This document shows positions 11,940 to 37,100 of a DNA stretch of 64,000 nt, one piece after another. The DNA is from Selaginella tamariscina (Eukaryota; Streptophyta; Lycopodiopsida; Selaginellales; Selaginellaceae). The translations under genes were made by a program, and so were the position numbers. The stretch spans positions 1-64,000 of the forward strand of contig PUQB01000909.1 of the NCBI GenBank assembly GCA_003024785.1, read 5' to 3'. The notes under the pieces are model-generated. The model ran no database searches. It was not told the origin of the DNA and saw only the letters and a program-made list of their open reading frames with translations. How positions within the stretch are numbered: position 1 is the first letter of the stretch; each line of letters opens with the position of its first letter.

Positions 11940-12198
11940 TTTTGTGGAAAAGCTCGCACGAGAACAAGATGTTGACTATAGAGAGAAACACGATGAAAGA
12001 GTCATGGATGTTAAGTGGTTCGCCTCAAACAAGCTTTCATGGCGACTGGAACAAAGTTACTACTTGGAGCTCTATGATGTGTGCATCCTGGAGGTGCTCA
12101 ACAAAAGTGGAGCGAGGATCAGCATTTTCAAGGCGGATGGAAGTTCAAGCGTGGCATTGAATCAATTGGCTCCAACAAGAGAGATCAAAGAGAAGTGA
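11940..12198 (+). other. Possible coding fragment of unknown family
   Basis: An 84-codon open frame contains EKLAREQDVDYREKHDERV and DVKWFASNKLSW. An acceptor-like 'cttctcatag' (about 11918-11927) precedes it. It ends at a TGA, after which an acidic Gly/Asp-rich stretch continues in another frame to about 12350. It looks like the end of a broken gene or transposon protein. Function is unknown. Confidence 0.3.
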
Positions 12199-12824
12199 AG
12201 AGAGGAGCAGTAGGCAGAATTTGCGATTGTTGATGAAGGTGATGCCATTGCTGCAATGGAGAAGCTTTGCAAGGATGGCGATGCAAAGGCGAAAAATGGT
12301 AGAGGTGAAAACGGTGATGGTGGTGACAATGGGAATGCAAGACATGTGATTTAGATTTAGAGAATTTTTGGATTTCTTTTCACATTGAGTTTTTTGTGAC
12401 CAGCTTGACTACCAACTTTGATTATTGAAATACTGCACACAATTTTTTAGATCATGAAATAAAGAGACTTGGAAAAGAGATTGGCTTAATATCATCCTAG
12501 TACTTCTTGAATTCGGTAATGAGCTGACCTTAATGGCTGTTGTGTTATGGATTAGAAAGCCAAGCAAGCATCAAGTGGCAATGAAGACCCGTGAATCGCA
12601 TTCTCAAGTCAATAAGAAGAGGAGACATGGAATAAACATAGCTAGGAGACAACACCCTCTACCTCTTCTTCTACAGATGTAGTTTCTAACTAGGTGATGT
12701 TTATGGGCAACGTGCCCCATTTTTATATTAGTCCCTAAGGGACATTGGGAATGTACATATAAATTTCATCAAACCCAAAAAAGTTTGTAGCTAAAATATA
12801 CTCTACCTTCATACACATGCTTAG

Positions 12825-13550
12825 AATATGCTTTAATCTTCAATAACCAATCTCCAACAAGAAATTTGCTCAGCACTTAGCTAAACGCCATGAACTCCTT
12901 TATACACTCTTGAAATAAATAGAACCTTGGTTTAGGTCTCGGGTAAAAGCCTTCATTTTGGAAAATAGGGTTCTTCCTCCCTAGGGTTTAAGCCCTAAAC
13001 CCTAGGTTTGAGAGAGATTATTCCTTCAAGACCATTCGCCCAAGGTACTAAATGTTGAAAGCTTCAAAAGGGTGCGAGATAGTTGGTTGGGTATTTCTCC
13101 AATAAGAAAAAGTAACTACATCAAACAAGAAATAGCTTTTGAAAACCCTAGAGGCAGACGTACCAAACTCAAGAAGGATCCTAGAAAATGATGGCTTTTA
13201 AAGAAAGTAAACTGTCGCCAAATTTGGCCATATCTACATGTGTAGCAAATCTTATTGCATGTTGTGATCCCTATGCTAAGTCCATAGAATTTTGAGGCCA
13301 GAGGATGGAAGGGGTCAAATGTACAAGCCCATCCACTCAATTTTCCAAAAAATAAAGAATTAGGGTATGAGAATGAGATTTTCCAGTTGTAAGTCCAAAA
13401 AAAGGAAGATTATCAATGTGATCATATGGTAGAAGCCTTGATTGTTAGTTATTCCATGTCGAGCTCCAGATGTCAAAACTTGGAATGACAGCCGATAAAG
13501 TATATGAAATGCACTCTTAAAACTCTAGCTCGCAAAATAATCAAGAGAAT
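12825..13550 (+). repeat. Dispersed duplicated block, copy B
   Basis: This is a diverged second copy of the 10.08-11.05 kb block in the same orientation. It shares 'caataaccaatctccaacaagaaatttgctcagc' versus 'caataatcaatctccagcgagaaatttgagcagc', the telomere-like 'ccctaaaccctagg' (about 12990), 'ccattcgcccaaggta' and the terminal 'attccatgtcgagctcca'. Only one copy of the internal sub-block is kept. Confidence 0.8.
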
Positions 13551-14984
13551 CGTCCAAAGTGTCAAATGTTTATACAAAAGTGTTGTAAGGTGGCATAATC
13601 AAACATGACATTTTACATATAAAAATGCATCAATTTATATTTAGCAAGTTAGCTAATTAAATACCACAATGATATATTCATTGTCTTTAGAAGAATGTAA
13701 AAAAAATCCCATGAGATCAATTACAATTAATTTGAAAATGCAAGAGATAATAACACTTATGATGTTTATGTTATGTTAAAATTTTGAGTCTAACAAATTG
13801 GACAATATACTTTATCATATTAGCATGCATATTCATTCATTGATCATTGAGACAATTGGGTGAAATCTAAAGTTCTTAATGCACATACTAAAAAAAACAT
13901 AAGATTAAGCTTTTATTATATAGGATTCCTTCGTCATTCATACAATTGTTAAATTTTTACAATAGTTTTATACAACATATCTTCATAAAACTAAGGAAAT
14001 ATCATTAACACCCTTATCAACATAAACTACTATAACTATATAATCAACTTTTAATATATTAGCTGTGAATTTAGTTATGGTGATGCCAATATAGGTAACC
14101 ATCATAAATACATCATGTATATTTTGAGGCTTAAGATGTCCAGTAATGAACTTAAATAGGTCAACCTACATTATTTTAATTAAATTCATACTTTTATGAG
14201 TAATAAAGAATTGTATAAAAGTTATTCACAAAATTGATTATGAGGTGGACTTAAAGTGTGAAAATAATTTTGAAAAGATAAGTACACTGACATATATATT
14301 ACAACATCCATCTTCATTGGGGCATAAGAGGAACAAGCAACCCAAGTGAACCTCAACCATCACCAAGTATAAATTCAAAAAGTTAAGCCAATGAAAAAAT
14401 GTTTTTTAATGTTACATGACGAAAAACATAAATAAATTTAAGTTGCATAATCAATTATCACATACCAAATTTGATTTTTTGCATGTTAGCATATATTAAT
14501 TAAGTTAAATCGTCAAACCTAATGTTGAATTACATAATAAACTCACTAAGTTATTATTATATTACATACAATTATTAAAAAGTATAATTCAAATTCTCAA
14601 TTTTAACAAACATTCTTTTTAAATAATTAGACAAATGTGTATTATTTTATTGCATTTTAATGTTAATTTATTGTATCAATTAAGAGACACTCTCTAAGCA
14701 TGTGAGAGACTTCTAAAATGCATATTCATTGAACTAGCCATAATAACAAACAATCACATAAAAATGATATAATAAGTGGTAATATCATATTTTAAATCAT
14801 ATAAAAATATTTACATATGAACCTTTAGTGTTACAAGGGCTTATATGCTATTTAACTAGTGGACCAGGTAAGAATTGTGACATTCACCACCCCTTTGAAA
14901 GAATGGATGCCCTCATTCACAAATTTAAGGGTTGCTACTATTATCTCCTTCTTTTAGTCACTCATGATAGGCCTTCTATTGGGC
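13551..14984. other. AT-rich intergenic sequence, nothing recognised
   Basis: Only AT-rich sequence with short random open frames is visible; no repeat, RNA gene or conserved protein was seen. Confidence 0.5.
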
Positions 14985-15310
14985 CATTACTTTTCCTTTT
15001 TTATCAGGTAAAACACAAGAGGCTTACTCAAAAGTTGCTATTATCACTTCCTTTTTTGGTCACCCATGACATGCCTTACACTAACAAATCACCCAAGGAT
15101 CCCAGGCTCACTACTTTCCCTTTTATATTAGGTGAAGCACATGAGGATTTCATACCCACTACTTCTCCTTTTATATCGAGTGAAGCACAAGAGGCCTAGC
15201 CATCAGTAATCTGATTACCAACAACAACCTTACATTGGCAATTTTCAAAGGATCCCAGACTTACTACTTCCCCTTTTTTATTAAGTGAAGCATATGAGGC
15301 CTACCCACTA
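14985..15310 (+). repeat. Short internal repeats 'cccttttatattaggtgaagcaca(t/c)gagg'
   Basis: Variants of the phrase occur at about 14992, 15116, 15164 and 15268, spaced 50-125 bp apart, with 'cactacttcccc' or 'cactactttccc' before most of them. The structure resembles a minisatellite or an LTR-internal repeat of an unidentified element. The sequence on either side is AT-rich without a gene. Confidence 0.55.
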
Positions 15311-15967
15311 ATAGTCTAATGAATAGATCTCGTTACTTGACGAGATGGCTTGGTCTGGTGAGAATTAACTTGCTCACTTAGTACATAAGTTCACAAACTC
15401 GTCCATGTGGAGAATCAAACCTATGTCAACTCCATTACTAAGTATCATAGCACTTTTTGTCTCCTCTTAATCATAAAATTAAGAATGAATTAAAGTTATA
15501 ATGAAAGTTTTTATGTTATTTAATAAAGTGACTTTGATATACGTAAGTTAAATGATTCTATCAAGTAAGAATCGTAACATTTTAGATTTATAAATTAAAA
15601 AGAAAACAAAGCAAAAGACAAGGATGGTCAACCATTGATGAATTAAAACATGAAAATTTATTCTATATCCACTCTCATTGTCACCGTTCTTATCTCATCA
15701 GTCACTTGAGTTATTACAGCCATAAGAAAATCGAAACAAAAAAGAAAATGTAAAAAGAATTGAATAAAGAAAATGTGAAGAAAAATGGAAAGCATTATAT
15801 AATTGTAAAACTTTGAGATTCTTTATTCTTTAAAAAATAGTCTTCTTGCCACGTGGCACATCCTACTATATGTAATACATATTAATTGAGTCAGTTAGAG
15901 TATTTTTATTAACATGAGTTCTCCGTAGGTTAAATGAAGTATAGTCGATGCTAACAAGGATCCATTT

Positions 15968-17455
15968 TCAATCCAATTGCGTGCCTGACTTCTCATATAT
16001 GTTTCGCATCAACACGTAAGCACTCGCCCTGTCCTCATTGAGAGCCACCAATGCAGTGAATGCAACTTCCACGTTATGCCATTTTCTACACGCTTCTAAC
16101 AGAGCAGTCCATATAATGCTACTCGCTTCAAGGGGCATACTCCGAGAACCGACAGTGCCTCCTGCAACTTGTTAGCTCTCCCCAACATGTCGACCATGCA
16201 TGAGTAATGCTCCACAGTCGGAGCGACACCGTACTTGGCATATACTCAAAATACATCTGTCCTCTTCCACCATCCTGCATGGTTACACGCTCTAAGTATG
16301 ACCAGCACAGTAACACCATCCATTTGTACATCAGACTCTTCCATCCTCTTTACCAGAGAACGAACACCTGAGACATGTTCCCAAGCAAGGTGTATCCTCC
16401 CATCAAGGCAGTCCAGCACGCTACATTCTGGCAGCTTATCTTCTCAAACACCTCCTCGGTAGCAACCATGTCGCCGCATTTGCCGTAAAAGTCCACCAAA
16501 CACGCCCCCACCGTCTCCCCGCATTCCAACCCGCACTCCCGGATCTCATCGTGAACCCTCTGCCCGGTTTCCAACACACTGCAAGCCTTGAGTGCGGAAA
16601 ATGCAACATAGCCCGGTGCGCAATCCATGCCGTTGAAAACGTCCAAGGCCACCGAGCTCTCCCCCATTCTCCACGTATCCAAGGATTAAAACAGTCCACA
16701 ACACAACGTTACGCTGACTCATTCCATCGAAATCTCATGCACACGCACCATTTCCTCGCATTTGCAGTACATGTCCACCAGTGTGTTTGCCACAGTCACG
16801 TCTTTATCTAACGCACGCTTTCTAGCTTATGTATGAATATACACCCCCTTCTGCAAGCAAGTGCAACACAATCCATGCTTTTAAACAATAACTCCAAGGC
16901 TATAAAACTCTCCCCATTCTCCACATATCCAAGCATCAAAGCATTCCAAGATACAACATCCCGGTGTGTCATACTATCAAAAAACCCCATGAGCCTCTAC
17001 CGTCTCCCCAAGCTTCCCATACATGTCCACCAATGTGTTTTCCACCACTATGTCTTTATCAAAACCTTGCTCTTTGGCCTCTCTATGAATGAACACGTGA
17101 TCCAAAGTCCCTAGTATATGGTTCGGTATTCAGTCTAAGAACGTGAGGTCTCTCCTCCAACTTATCTAAACCTGCACACACCTTCAATGCAGCAACAAAC
17201 GTGACACAGTTCGGTACGCAATCCATATACAGCGCTACTAAACTCTCCCCGTTCTCCACGTATCCAAGTATCAAAGCATTCCATAACACAGCGCTCCGCT
17301 CCATTAACCCCTCGTAAACACCACGGGCGTCTAGCATGTCACCACACTTACTATACGTGTCCACCAGAATGTTTGCAACGTATATGTTGTCGTGACAGCC
17401 GGATTCTATGGCAATAGAGTGCAGGAGTTTACCTTGTTGTAAGTCTTTTATTTTA
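15968..17455 (-). pseudogene. PPR protein pseudogene (PLS-like, with E-type end)
   Basis: Minus-strand fragments in all three frames read as one pentatricopeptide repeat protein. From the 5' side they are LLHSIAIESGCHDNIYVAN, then LVDTYSKCGDM, RSAVLWNALILGYVENGES and CVTFVAALKVCAGL. Next come DVVSWNALMLGYVENGES, then GACLVDFYGKCGDM and CWTALMGGYT. The end, PTVEHYSCMVDMLGRANKL and WTALLEACRKWHNVEVAF, is an E-type ending that stops at 15968. The N-terminal part and start codon are missing and there are many frame changes and internal losses. Intact relatives bind organellar RNA. This copy is more decayed than the 48-50 kb PPR gene and belongs to a different subfamily, judging by its L-type repeats with 'NGES'. 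Confidence 0.85.
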
Positions 17456-19762
17456 CCACTTCAGCTCCGTAACCAGTGCAGTTTCCTTTATGTACCTTTC
17501 ACTCACTCCTCTGTTACCTGGTGAATATGCTGCAGTGTATTAGTTTTAAACATAGACACAGTTTTTGACATGCAAACTTAGAACATAAGAGTCTGAGATG
17601 GTAAAGATGTTACATAAAAAATTTAAAATATATATTGGGTTGTTAAAATATTATTGAAGATTATTTCATTATATATGCTGGATACCTCCAAAATGCATGG
17701 ATTAATATAAAAATCAAACAAAAAAGTTTATATATATTCAAACAAACAAAAAACATGCATATATGATAACATCCAATTAATACATTGATTAGTGTGAGAA
17801 GAGGTGATACCGTGGTAGTCCCATTTGAAATATGTGGTATTAATGTGATTTTACATTTAAAAAGCTTTTGTAAAGAAATTTATTAAAGTAAATATTTTTA
17901 TAAATTAATATTTTTAAGTTTCTGGGCATATTAAGTAAACTATGAGTTGTCCTATATATCATAATTTTTTAATAATTTAAAATCGTTTTTATGCATTGCA
18001 TAATGTTTTATAAAATATATATATATAAGATTCATCGTGCCTCATGTTATATTTATTTCTTTATTTGGTATAAAAAATTTTAATCAATGAGAAACGAGAG
18101 TTTATAATATTCAATTGAGCATTATAAATGAAATTTAGTGTTTTATATTATGTAATATTATAATAAATTAAAATGAAATTTTGAAGACTATTAAAATTGA
18201 TAATTATGCTTTTGAATGATATTTTAATATTATTTTAAAAATAGATATTAAAGTATAATATTTAATGACTTGAAAATAAAAAAGTTTATGGTTAAAAAAT
18301 CAAGATTGAAGTATGTTTAAAGTAAAATACATTAACTTTAACTTATGTTTAAGAATAATTATATAAAATGAATTTGAAATTTGTAATTCAAAATGAGTAT
18401 GTCACATATTTTTTAGGTGATTTGTTATTATTGCTCTTTATAATACTCTGTATTTAATAAATAAAATAAAAAATTATTGTGAAAATATTCAAGTTGTTTT
18501 CATGTAAAAATGTAGTAATAATTTAAATTTAAATTTTATAAAATATAATAAAAATAGTATTATTATGATTGACTAAAAATATTATTCACACAGAGGTAGT
18601 CAGTGTTATGATAAATTGTCTTTATTGAATTATTATTTTTAAAACAAATAAAAAATAAAAATTTACATGATCACTTAATTTATGTTTTCATAATTCAAAT
18701 TTTTTACACAATAATTTAAAAGTATTAATTAACTTTTATTTGAATAAGAAAATAATGATGGCAAAAACACCTCATATACATGGTAAATATTTTATTATGT
18801 ATAATTACACAATTTTAATTATAATTAATTCAACATACACACATGCTATTTGTTTTTGCAAAGTGTTTAAAGTATAATAATATAACATAAAATTATTTTG
18901 GTGGTTAACATATTAATATCTCATTTTTATGTTTATGCTCTTTTATAAAAATGTTATACCAATAACACACACCACACATATATATATAGGTTCTTCCAAA
19001 AAATAGTAAACACTTAAATATATTTATAAAGTGAGATACTTTTAAATATAAAATGTTAAAAACATATTTTAAAAGTATATTGAATCATTATTTTTTTTGA
19101 TTAAAAAGATATTTATTAAATTAAAATTTATTAAATGTTAAACACTTATTATAAATGTTATATAAGTATTTTAATTAAATGAGGTTAACATTTCATTATT
19201 AATGGTTATGATTTTATCCTTAATCAAAATGATAAAAATAAAAAATATTATTAAACTTTCACACATGAAATAATATATCGTGTTCATCCTTAATTTAAAA
19301 GGATTAACTAATTAATAAAATTATCATTACTGGAGTGTTTAATTTTTAAAATTGAATTATTTAATTTATAATAAAAATAAGTACTTCATAAAAACAATAT
19401 TATAATATTAATATGAAATAAAAGTTTATAATGAAGTAAAAACAAATCAAACATTTATTGATAAAGTACAGAAAATGACACATTTTATAATGGAGTATAA
19501 ACAAATAACACATTTTATGATGAGTGTAAGTATTCATTTTGAGTTTATATTTATTATATTATATAATAACAACATTTATTTCAAATGACTAATTTTCTTG
19601 GTCAGATGTTAAAACATAATAAATTATATTGGAATTACATTGTTAAAGTTATAAAGAATTGTAATTTATGACATTTTATTAATTAAGGTGCATACTATAA
19701 AAAAAGAAGTTATTATATATTTAATATATAAATCAACATGTATTACATAAATATATTACAAT

Positions 19763-19798
<36 letters not shown>

Positions 19799-20371
19799 AT
19801 ATTATATCTAAATTAGTAGATTTATTTCTTAGCCAAAGAAATATTATAGGTAAGATTTTCAACCTATTCTTGAATACAATGTGTATAATAAAGAATAAAA
19901 TTAAATCAACATTATAATAATCACATATAATCTTTAATGCTAAAAAATTAATTTCTTTTAATTTGTATGTTTTAAAGAGAATAAACATCAATATGATTTA
20001 GACATTACAATCTATCTTCTTAAATTTATAATATTTATAAAGTTCATTATGTAAGTTTCTTTATTAAGTTTTACTAAGCTTACTAAGTTTTATTAAGTTT
20101 TAAATATGTTCAATCAACAACTATAATGACCAGACTATATTTATTAAGTTTTTAAAAATGTTTACTCAAGAACTATAATAATGACACTATCAAAAACTAT
20201 ATACCTCATATATATATTTACATATTAAATCATGAATATCTTATGTAATAATAAAATATATATTAATGTCAACTTAACTTACCTGGTGTGTGTAATGTAA
20301 ATGTTTTATTGTTCAAAACAATAAATCTTAATTCGAATTATATAATTACATTGGGAACAGAATATATAAAC

Positions 20372-20379
<8 letters not shown>
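17456..20379. other. AT-rich gene-poor stretch
   Basis: Nearly 3 kb of very AT-rich sequence holds only random short frames, with a (TA)n tract at about 19765-19795. No gene or transposon protein was recognised. Confidence 0.6.

Positions 20380-20430
<51 letters not shown>
20370..20430. repeat. (TA)n(GA)n compound microsatellite
   Basis: A run of TA units is followed directly by about 17 GA units, just downstream of the 3' end of the J-domain gene. The same compound type recurs in introns of the neighbouring rotatin gene. Confidence 0.95.
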
Positions 20431-20432
<2 letters not shown>

Positions 20433-20457
20433 CTGAAGAATTAAGAAAAGTGAATTT

Positions 20458-20822
20458 CTATTCACAGCGGGAAAAATTGATGCTTGCACTTTTCAAGCTT
20501 CCAAATATATTACAAGCAGGCTCACCGTGCTCGTTCCTTGCTCTTGTGGACTTCCTAGGCTGCCCTATACTCCTCTGCCTCCTTTTCCCACTGTGTAAAC
20601 CCTTAGTAGATCCCTGTAGACATTTATGTTAGCGTATCCGTGGGTGTGTATGTATGCGTGTGTGTTAATCTACATAACATGACTTACATGTGTGTGCGTG
20701 TACATATATTTGCGGAACTATGCATGCGCATAGAAACAACTGGATTGTAAAACAGTTTATGTACTGTATGCATTAATAACTCAAAAATATACAAAAGAAT
20801 TTACTTATAATAACATTGTCTC

Positions 20823-20853
<31 letters not shown>

Positions 20854-21868
20854 AGAAAGAGAGAGACACACACACACACCAACACGAGACGCACACGCAA
20901 ACAACAATATGTAAAGCAAAAGATATGGATAGAAATAAAACATGCGAACCTGGTTGTCGTCGAATAGTTCAAACAATGATGAGAAAGCTTGATCAGCATC
21001 AAAACTGTCTAAACCGAGAGTGGTGGAGGAAATAAAACTGCTCATGTACATGTGTTGCTGTTTTAAATCCTCAGTAGAACTACTGCTAATGTTGGAACAC
21101 GTTGTATCGGGACTAAACATGCCCATAAACGTTGCCCTCAAATCCTCAAAACTGTCATTTTCCTCCTGTACAAACACATATTATAATTATACAGTATACA
21201 TCCCTATATATACATGCATATTCAAGACATGTACATACTTGAATATAAATCTGTTCTACATACCTGTACTTGGTTCATCATTGTTGTCATTTCCTTTAAG
21301 AAGTCTCCCATTCCCTGCAAAAATCAAAACCGCAAATAAGAGCCTTATAACATGACTAAAACAATTTTGTAAATTATATAAATTTACATAATAAGTAACA
21401 TGTCTATGTTGTCAACATTATATAACAAGATTTCGTGTACTTTTTGAAAATGTTTTGGCATAATATTAATGTTTTAAAATAGGAATATACGTGTGACTAA
21501 GTATGATTAAATTTAAATTTCTTAAATTTAAATAATATTGACTTTGTGATTGTTTAGTGTTTGTCAGTTAATCAGGATTTAATTAGTTATGATTAATATA
21601 TTAATATAGAGAGTCCCAGAACAGTGTGTGTGTGTGTGTGCGCGCGTGCCGGGCGTGCGTGTGTGTATTCTGTGAACTATTAAATACTTACATAATTCAT
21701 GTCGTCTTCTTCTTTGGCCTCGTCTTGATACCCAGAATCGTAAAGTAACCGCCTTCCTGGATCTGAAAGCACGGCATATGCTTGCTGTATTTCCTGGAAT
21801 CTTAATTTTGCCTTTTCAGGATCATTCCCCACGTACTTATCCGGATGCCACACCTGATAATCGTCTTT

Positions 21869-21901
<33 letters not shown>

Positions 21902-22057
21902 CATCCTCTATAACCTACACATGTACAGAAGTGCATATACAAGTATATATAATCAGCGTACCATAACGAGGCGCTTGTAGGCAGTGCGAATTTCAGCAGA
22001 GGTGCATGTCTTGGGGAGCTCGAGCACAGCATACAAATCCTTGCCCTCACCCCCCAT
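20458..22057 (-). CDS. J-domain (DnaJ/Hsp40-type) protein
   Basis: Five exons (22057-21962, 21853-21692, 21314-21264, 21165-20950, 20613-20458) join in phase with GT-AG introns into 226 codons without a frame break. The J-domain is residues about 6-75: [25 protein letters not shown] with the HPD loop that stimulates Hsp70 ATPase, then [13 protein letters not shown] and RLLYDSGY. After it come [15 protein letters not shown], an acidic Phe-rich part ([14 protein letters not shown]) and a basic tail ([11 protein letters not shown]). The GMGDFL..M..MMNQ block is characteristic of a small plant family of short J-proteins that includes, as I recall, Arabidopsis At3g14200. There is no Zn-finger or CTD, so it is a class III Hsp40, probably soluble. 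It starts 757 bp from rotatin, in divergent orientation. It is one of only two genes in the window free of indels. Confidence 0.9.
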
Positions 22058-22746
22058 TTCCCTTCAAAACAGTTACCTTTGCACTCTCAAACCCTCGAAT
22101 TCGTCCTGTACAGACTCTTACACCCTCGACTCTGTCGCAAATTCGCAAGAATAGCTATCTGTACACTCTCAAAACCTCGAATTGGCCGCAGAACAGCTTC
22201 CGATACGCTCTCAAGAACAGATTTGAATGAAATCTGGAGATTTTTGCAAGAAATCGATCAAAAGATGTAATCTAATCGTCGATTGAAAAATGATCGGCGC
22301 CTGCGAACAACGCGCGCCTCCGGTGTATCTGGTAACCTAATTTACGTGCGAGGGAAAATAAATTATTGGAAGTCTCCAGAAGCAGGCAGGGTTTTAAAAA
22401 GATTACTGAGAATATACTTGTCCTTATCCAGATATTTTCGGGTGTCTGCCACGTCATCACCTTTATAAATCTAGAACGTTCACGTATATTCGAAGAGTAC
22501 CTCGTCGCCCAGGTGTTACGTATATACACAGACCACGTGTTCAAGGAGGTATATACTCAGTACACAGTATGGTATATACTTTATTATTAGTCCTTTTAAA
22601 GAATGGCAAAGAATACATAAAGAGAATATGTACAGTATATACCAGAAAGATTATACTAGTATATTCTACGAATAAGTAAACGGAATTCTTTCTTGCCATG
22701 AATCTCTAGGGTTTTTGTAAAGGAAGGCGCTCCCCACTCTCTCCGA

Positions 22747-22777
<31 letters not shown>

Positions 22778-22814
22778 GCACACACACGCACGCACGCACA
22801 CACGATTTTCAGCT
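22058..22814. promoter_or_regulatory. Divergent intergenic region between the J-domain gene and rotatin
   Basis: The two start codons face away from each other across 757 bp, so both promoters must lie here. A CT/CA-rich tract (about 22739-22803) sits directly before the rotatin ATG and probably forms its 5' leader. No convincing TATA box could be assigned to either gene. Confidence 0.5.
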
Positions 22815-34160
<11,346 letters not shown>

Positions 34161-37100
34161 GGTAAGAAAAATATAATGTTTAAAGTATAGTTGAAGAAAA
34201 CCTTAATTATGAATTTTAATTTTAATCATAATATTTGAATGAGATCTCAAATACGATTATAATGGTTTACGATATGATTTATGATATCAAATTAACTATA
34301 CTAATAATAATTATTGTGTTCAAAAAAATAATAATTATATGAAATTTAAATATTAATAAGCATTTGATTTCATAATATAATACGTACGTACATAAGTATA
34401 ATATTTTATTTAATTCTATATTAAACATGCATATCAACATTTCATGTTTATTAATTTCTAATAATTTACATTCTGATTATGATATAACAAATCATTGATT
34501 ATATTGGTAAATTTATTATTCTTTCTTGGCTTAAATTGAATTATATAATTTTATTTGAAGTTTATTTTTCCTTAATAATAGTAAGTTATATATAGTTAAT
34601 TAACTTTTTAGAGTTCGTACTAAGATAATAATAGTAATTGTTTAACATTGATATATTAGTCTAAAAATATTATGAACTTACTATATATATTTGTAAAACG
34701 TCAATGCAAAATGTTAAATATTAATTATAATATTATTTAGCTTTGACAAAATACTTAATACAAGTAAAACGTACAAATCCATTGTAGACAACACATATAT
34801 CTATATAATATAAATTACTACTAAAGCTATATAAATAGTAGAAAAAATATTTGATGTACGAGAGACATATAAATGAATTTATTAATAATCTTAAGAACTA
34901 TAAGTAAACATGTTATCATTTATTAAAAAAATATTATAAGTCACATAAAATTAACTTGTATTTTTTAATTGAAGTTTAATAAATAGAATTTGAAGAAAAA
35001 CTAAATGAATAATATTATATTTATTATAGCATAAATGATAACAGAAGTGTTGTAATTAAAAAATATTTGATTGAAAACAGATGTTCTACATTATAAAATG
35101 TGAAAATGATACATTAAATAAATAATGTAATTAAAAAGCAGCATTTAAAGTTTATTATAATATACAAGGAGGTACTACTACAATTATTAATAATTAACTT
35201 GTATCAAAATTAATTTAATTAACTAATTTATTATTCTATTTATGATATGGCACTTCAAAAGCTTTTTTAATGAAAAAATAATATTTTATGTTATTTTAAG
35301 AATAGCAGCTTGAGAGAGAGAGGAATATGAAATTCAGTCACATACATTATTATTATGTTATATTTGAATGACTATAATGAAATTTTTTTCTCACGTATTT
35401 ATTTACACTAAAATTAAAATTATGACATTTGATTAATACTTTAAATTCTCTTACCTAAATGGACTAAAGAATTCTCATAAGTACTAACTCATAATTGTTT
35501 TGTTTATTTAAGGAGAGATTGTTTTATTGCACAAAGGGAGAGGAAAAAGTTATGACATTAAATATCTTTACACATATTAAGATAGTAACTTAAAAGTAAA
35601 AGTTATAAAAGAAAAATTATTTATATATTTAACAATTTTATATTTAGATTAAAAAATTAAAACTAAAAAAGATTAATTAAAGTACCATAAGGATATGCTA
35701 TTGATAAAATTATTTTGAGTATTTAAAAATATAAAAAATTAAAATGAGAATATCATATGCATTTATTAATAATTAACTATGAACATAATTCAAAAATTAA
35801 AAATCAGATTTTAATGGCAAAAATATAAATATAAAGTTAAATTTTAAATTTTAATAACAGAAACATGAATTTGAAGTTAAAAGCTAAGATTTAATGATGA
35901 AATAATATCATTTTTCTTACACAATGATCAATATAATATTATTTGAGTGAACTTATTAACATTGTTTATCATAGTTTTACTATGATCTTTATTTTTACTT
36001 TGAAATTAATTTTTTATCAATTTAACTATGTTGATAAACCCTAAAGTTATTATGTATTTAACTATTTGATTAGTCTAAAGTGTATAAGAAACATGCTCAC
36101 TTACTTACTGCACTTTAGTTTTTAATAATGGTTCAACCGAGTGTTATTAATTTGTAAAACATTAAAACATTTTTACAAATAAGAAAAGCATAACGAATAA
36201 CGAATGCTGATTCTTTAACAGAGTAAGGAACAAAACAAAAAGTCTTAAATATAAATTTTCTACATTTAAAGAAGTAGGCATAAGAGAAACAAATATAAAT
36301 TCTTTGGCGAATTATTTGTTCTTAATAGAAATATTAGTTATAAAATATAAGATCTTTACATTTTTAAATCCTTATAACCTTATCATTATAATTTAAATTT
36401 AACAAAGTGTAAAAATATGAAGTTTTTTTTATGTTTCTAAAATTTTTTAGTAATGCTTACCACTTAACGAATTCTAATACTCAAACTGCAGCAAAAAATT
36501 TAAGTTATTAAATTGAAAAAAACATAATACAAATTCATCTTTTTTTGCATTTGAAACTTGCATAATTATATATTATAATTAAATGGCTTAGTCTTGAAAA
36601 AGTTTATACTAATAAGGATATATTTAAGGATATACCTTAATTAAAATATAATGAAACATATATTAAAACTATGTCTTAATTGTATAATTTTAGATATATT
36701 TAAACTTTAACTTTTATTTAAGAAATTCTAAATATGAAAAGCATACTAGTAATACATGTTTCTTATATCTAATATAAAACAACTTATACTTAAGTTTTAT
36801 TTGAGATATGTGTGATATGTATTTATTTAAATTATTTGGAAGTGTCTTTGGTGAAAATAAATGCTCCAAAACACACGCTTAAACTTTATTTTTAAAGTTT
36901 TATATATATACACATGTAATAAAGTACTCTAAATAAATTAAGTTATTAGAAATTTTAATGTGTGTGTGTGTGTGTGTTAAATATGTTATATAATATTTAA
37001 GGAATGAAAATCATATAAAAACTAAAATTTATTAATAATATTCAATTATAAAATATATATATAAATACACATAGTTTTGAATGTATGTTGGATTACTACA

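Noticed and set aside
15330..15440. tRNA-derived SINE near 15.34-15.43 kb (box A-like 'tggcttggtctgg' and a B-box-like 'ggtttgattc')
   Set aside because: The two boxes lie on opposite strands, so they cannot form a pol III promoter.
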